The notes under the pieces are model-generated. The model had not been told where the DNA came from, made no database searches, and saw only the letters and a list, made by a program, of their open reading frames with translations. Shown in pieces: positions 63,836 to 64,000 of a stretch of DNA of 64,000 nucleotides (position 1 is the first letter of the stretch; every line of letters begins with the position of its first letter). A program made the translations under genes and the position numbers. Source of the DNA: Acinetobacter populi (GTDB lineage Bacteria > Pseudomonadota > Gammaproteobacteria > Pseudomonadales > Moraxellaceae); contig NZ_NEXX01000004.1 in the NCBI RefSeq assembly GCF_002174125.1, forward strand, positions 275,844 through 339,843. The letters are read 5' to 3'.

Positions 63836-63949
63836 GCTGGCGATGACTTACTCTCACATGGGTAACCCCACACTACCATCAGCGCGAAGAGGTTTCACTT
63901 CTGAGTTCGGGAAGGGATCAGGTGGTTCACTCTTGCTATTGTCGCCAGC
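63836..63949 (-). rRNA. rrf: 5S ribosomal RNA
   Basis: About 114 nt on the minus strand from GCTGGCGACAATAGC to AAGTCATCGCCAGC, with terminal helix complementarity and the loop sequences CCCGAACTCAGAAGTGAAAC and GATGGTAGTGTGGGG typical of 5S. The ends were set by terminal pairing. Bases 63950-64000 look like the 23S-5S spacer. Confidence 0.96.
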
Positions 63950-64000
63950 ACAACTGTTATGGTGTTTTTTCGGTCTTAACTGTATTAAACATGCCGATCT

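Overview
The window looks like a chromosomal segment of an Acinetobacter species (Moraxellaceae, Gammaproteobacteria). The DNA is AT-rich. An SMR pump closely resembles AbeS, and the order secG - tRNA-Leu(GAG) - tRNA-fMet - rimP - nusA, the pilBCD-coaE cluster, the dapA-bamC-purC cluster and the style of the proteins all fit that group. This assignment rests on recognised proteins, not on a search. I see no insertion sequence, prophage or CRISPR array. The right edge runs into the 3' end of an rRNA operon (5S, minus strand).

Layout. 1-3139 (minus): nusA (cut by the window edge), rimP, two identical initiator tRNAs, tRNA-Leu(GAG), secG, tpiA. 3329-7743 (plus): type IV pilus genes pilB-pilC-pilD and coaE. 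7751-11339 (minus): a taurine/sulfonate operon tauABCD, divergent from a lone outer-membrane barrel gene. 12950-15463 (minus): SMR and DMT transporters, rlmB, ppnP. 15831-20570 (plus): recN, algH-ruvX, an ABC exporter. 20580-24678 (minus): alkB, pgsA, a thioesterase, uvrC. 25218-27488 (plus): dapA, bamC, purC. 27714-33438: two TonB-dependent receptors, crcB, a cytochrome b562. 33539-37760: rarA, an atypical Rid protein, an FAD oxidase, a PNPOx-fold oxidase. 37804-43533: a deaminase plus NMT1-type ABC transporter operon, divergent from an isopenicillin-N-synthase-like dioxygenase. 43669-48306: a sugar dehydrogenase, an esterase, small proteins, hydrolases and a HIT protein. 48519-52579: a FecI-FecR-TonB receptor signalling system under a Fur box. 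52759-63752: mostly housekeeping genes (gshA, dsbB, dtd) and small families. 63836 to the end: 5S rRNA and spacer.

The most striking signal is a three-site regulatory module. Three transcription units are the FAD oxidase at 35663, the NMT1 transporter plus 8-oxoguanine-deaminase-like operon (41924 down to 37804), and the 2-oxoglutarate/Fe dioxygenase at 42508. Each begins with a -24/-12 (sigma-54) promoter whose predicted start lies 0-4 bases from a conserved structured leader. The leader pattern is GAG-YA-K-AAGCG-(G)-UU, then a hairpin, then GG-W-CAUUGCUC. I read the leaders as NMT1-motif (xanthine-I) riboswitches. The combination suggests nitrogen-limitation control combined with sensing of an oxidised purine, driving uptake and breakdown of purines by enzymes other than a classical xanthine dehydrogenase.

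Other points of interest are a second, unassigned structured RNA before the HIT gene (47698-47764), a perfect 12-bp inverted repeat before the Rid gene, and a b562-type cytochrome that keeps both heme ligands at the exact E. coli positions.
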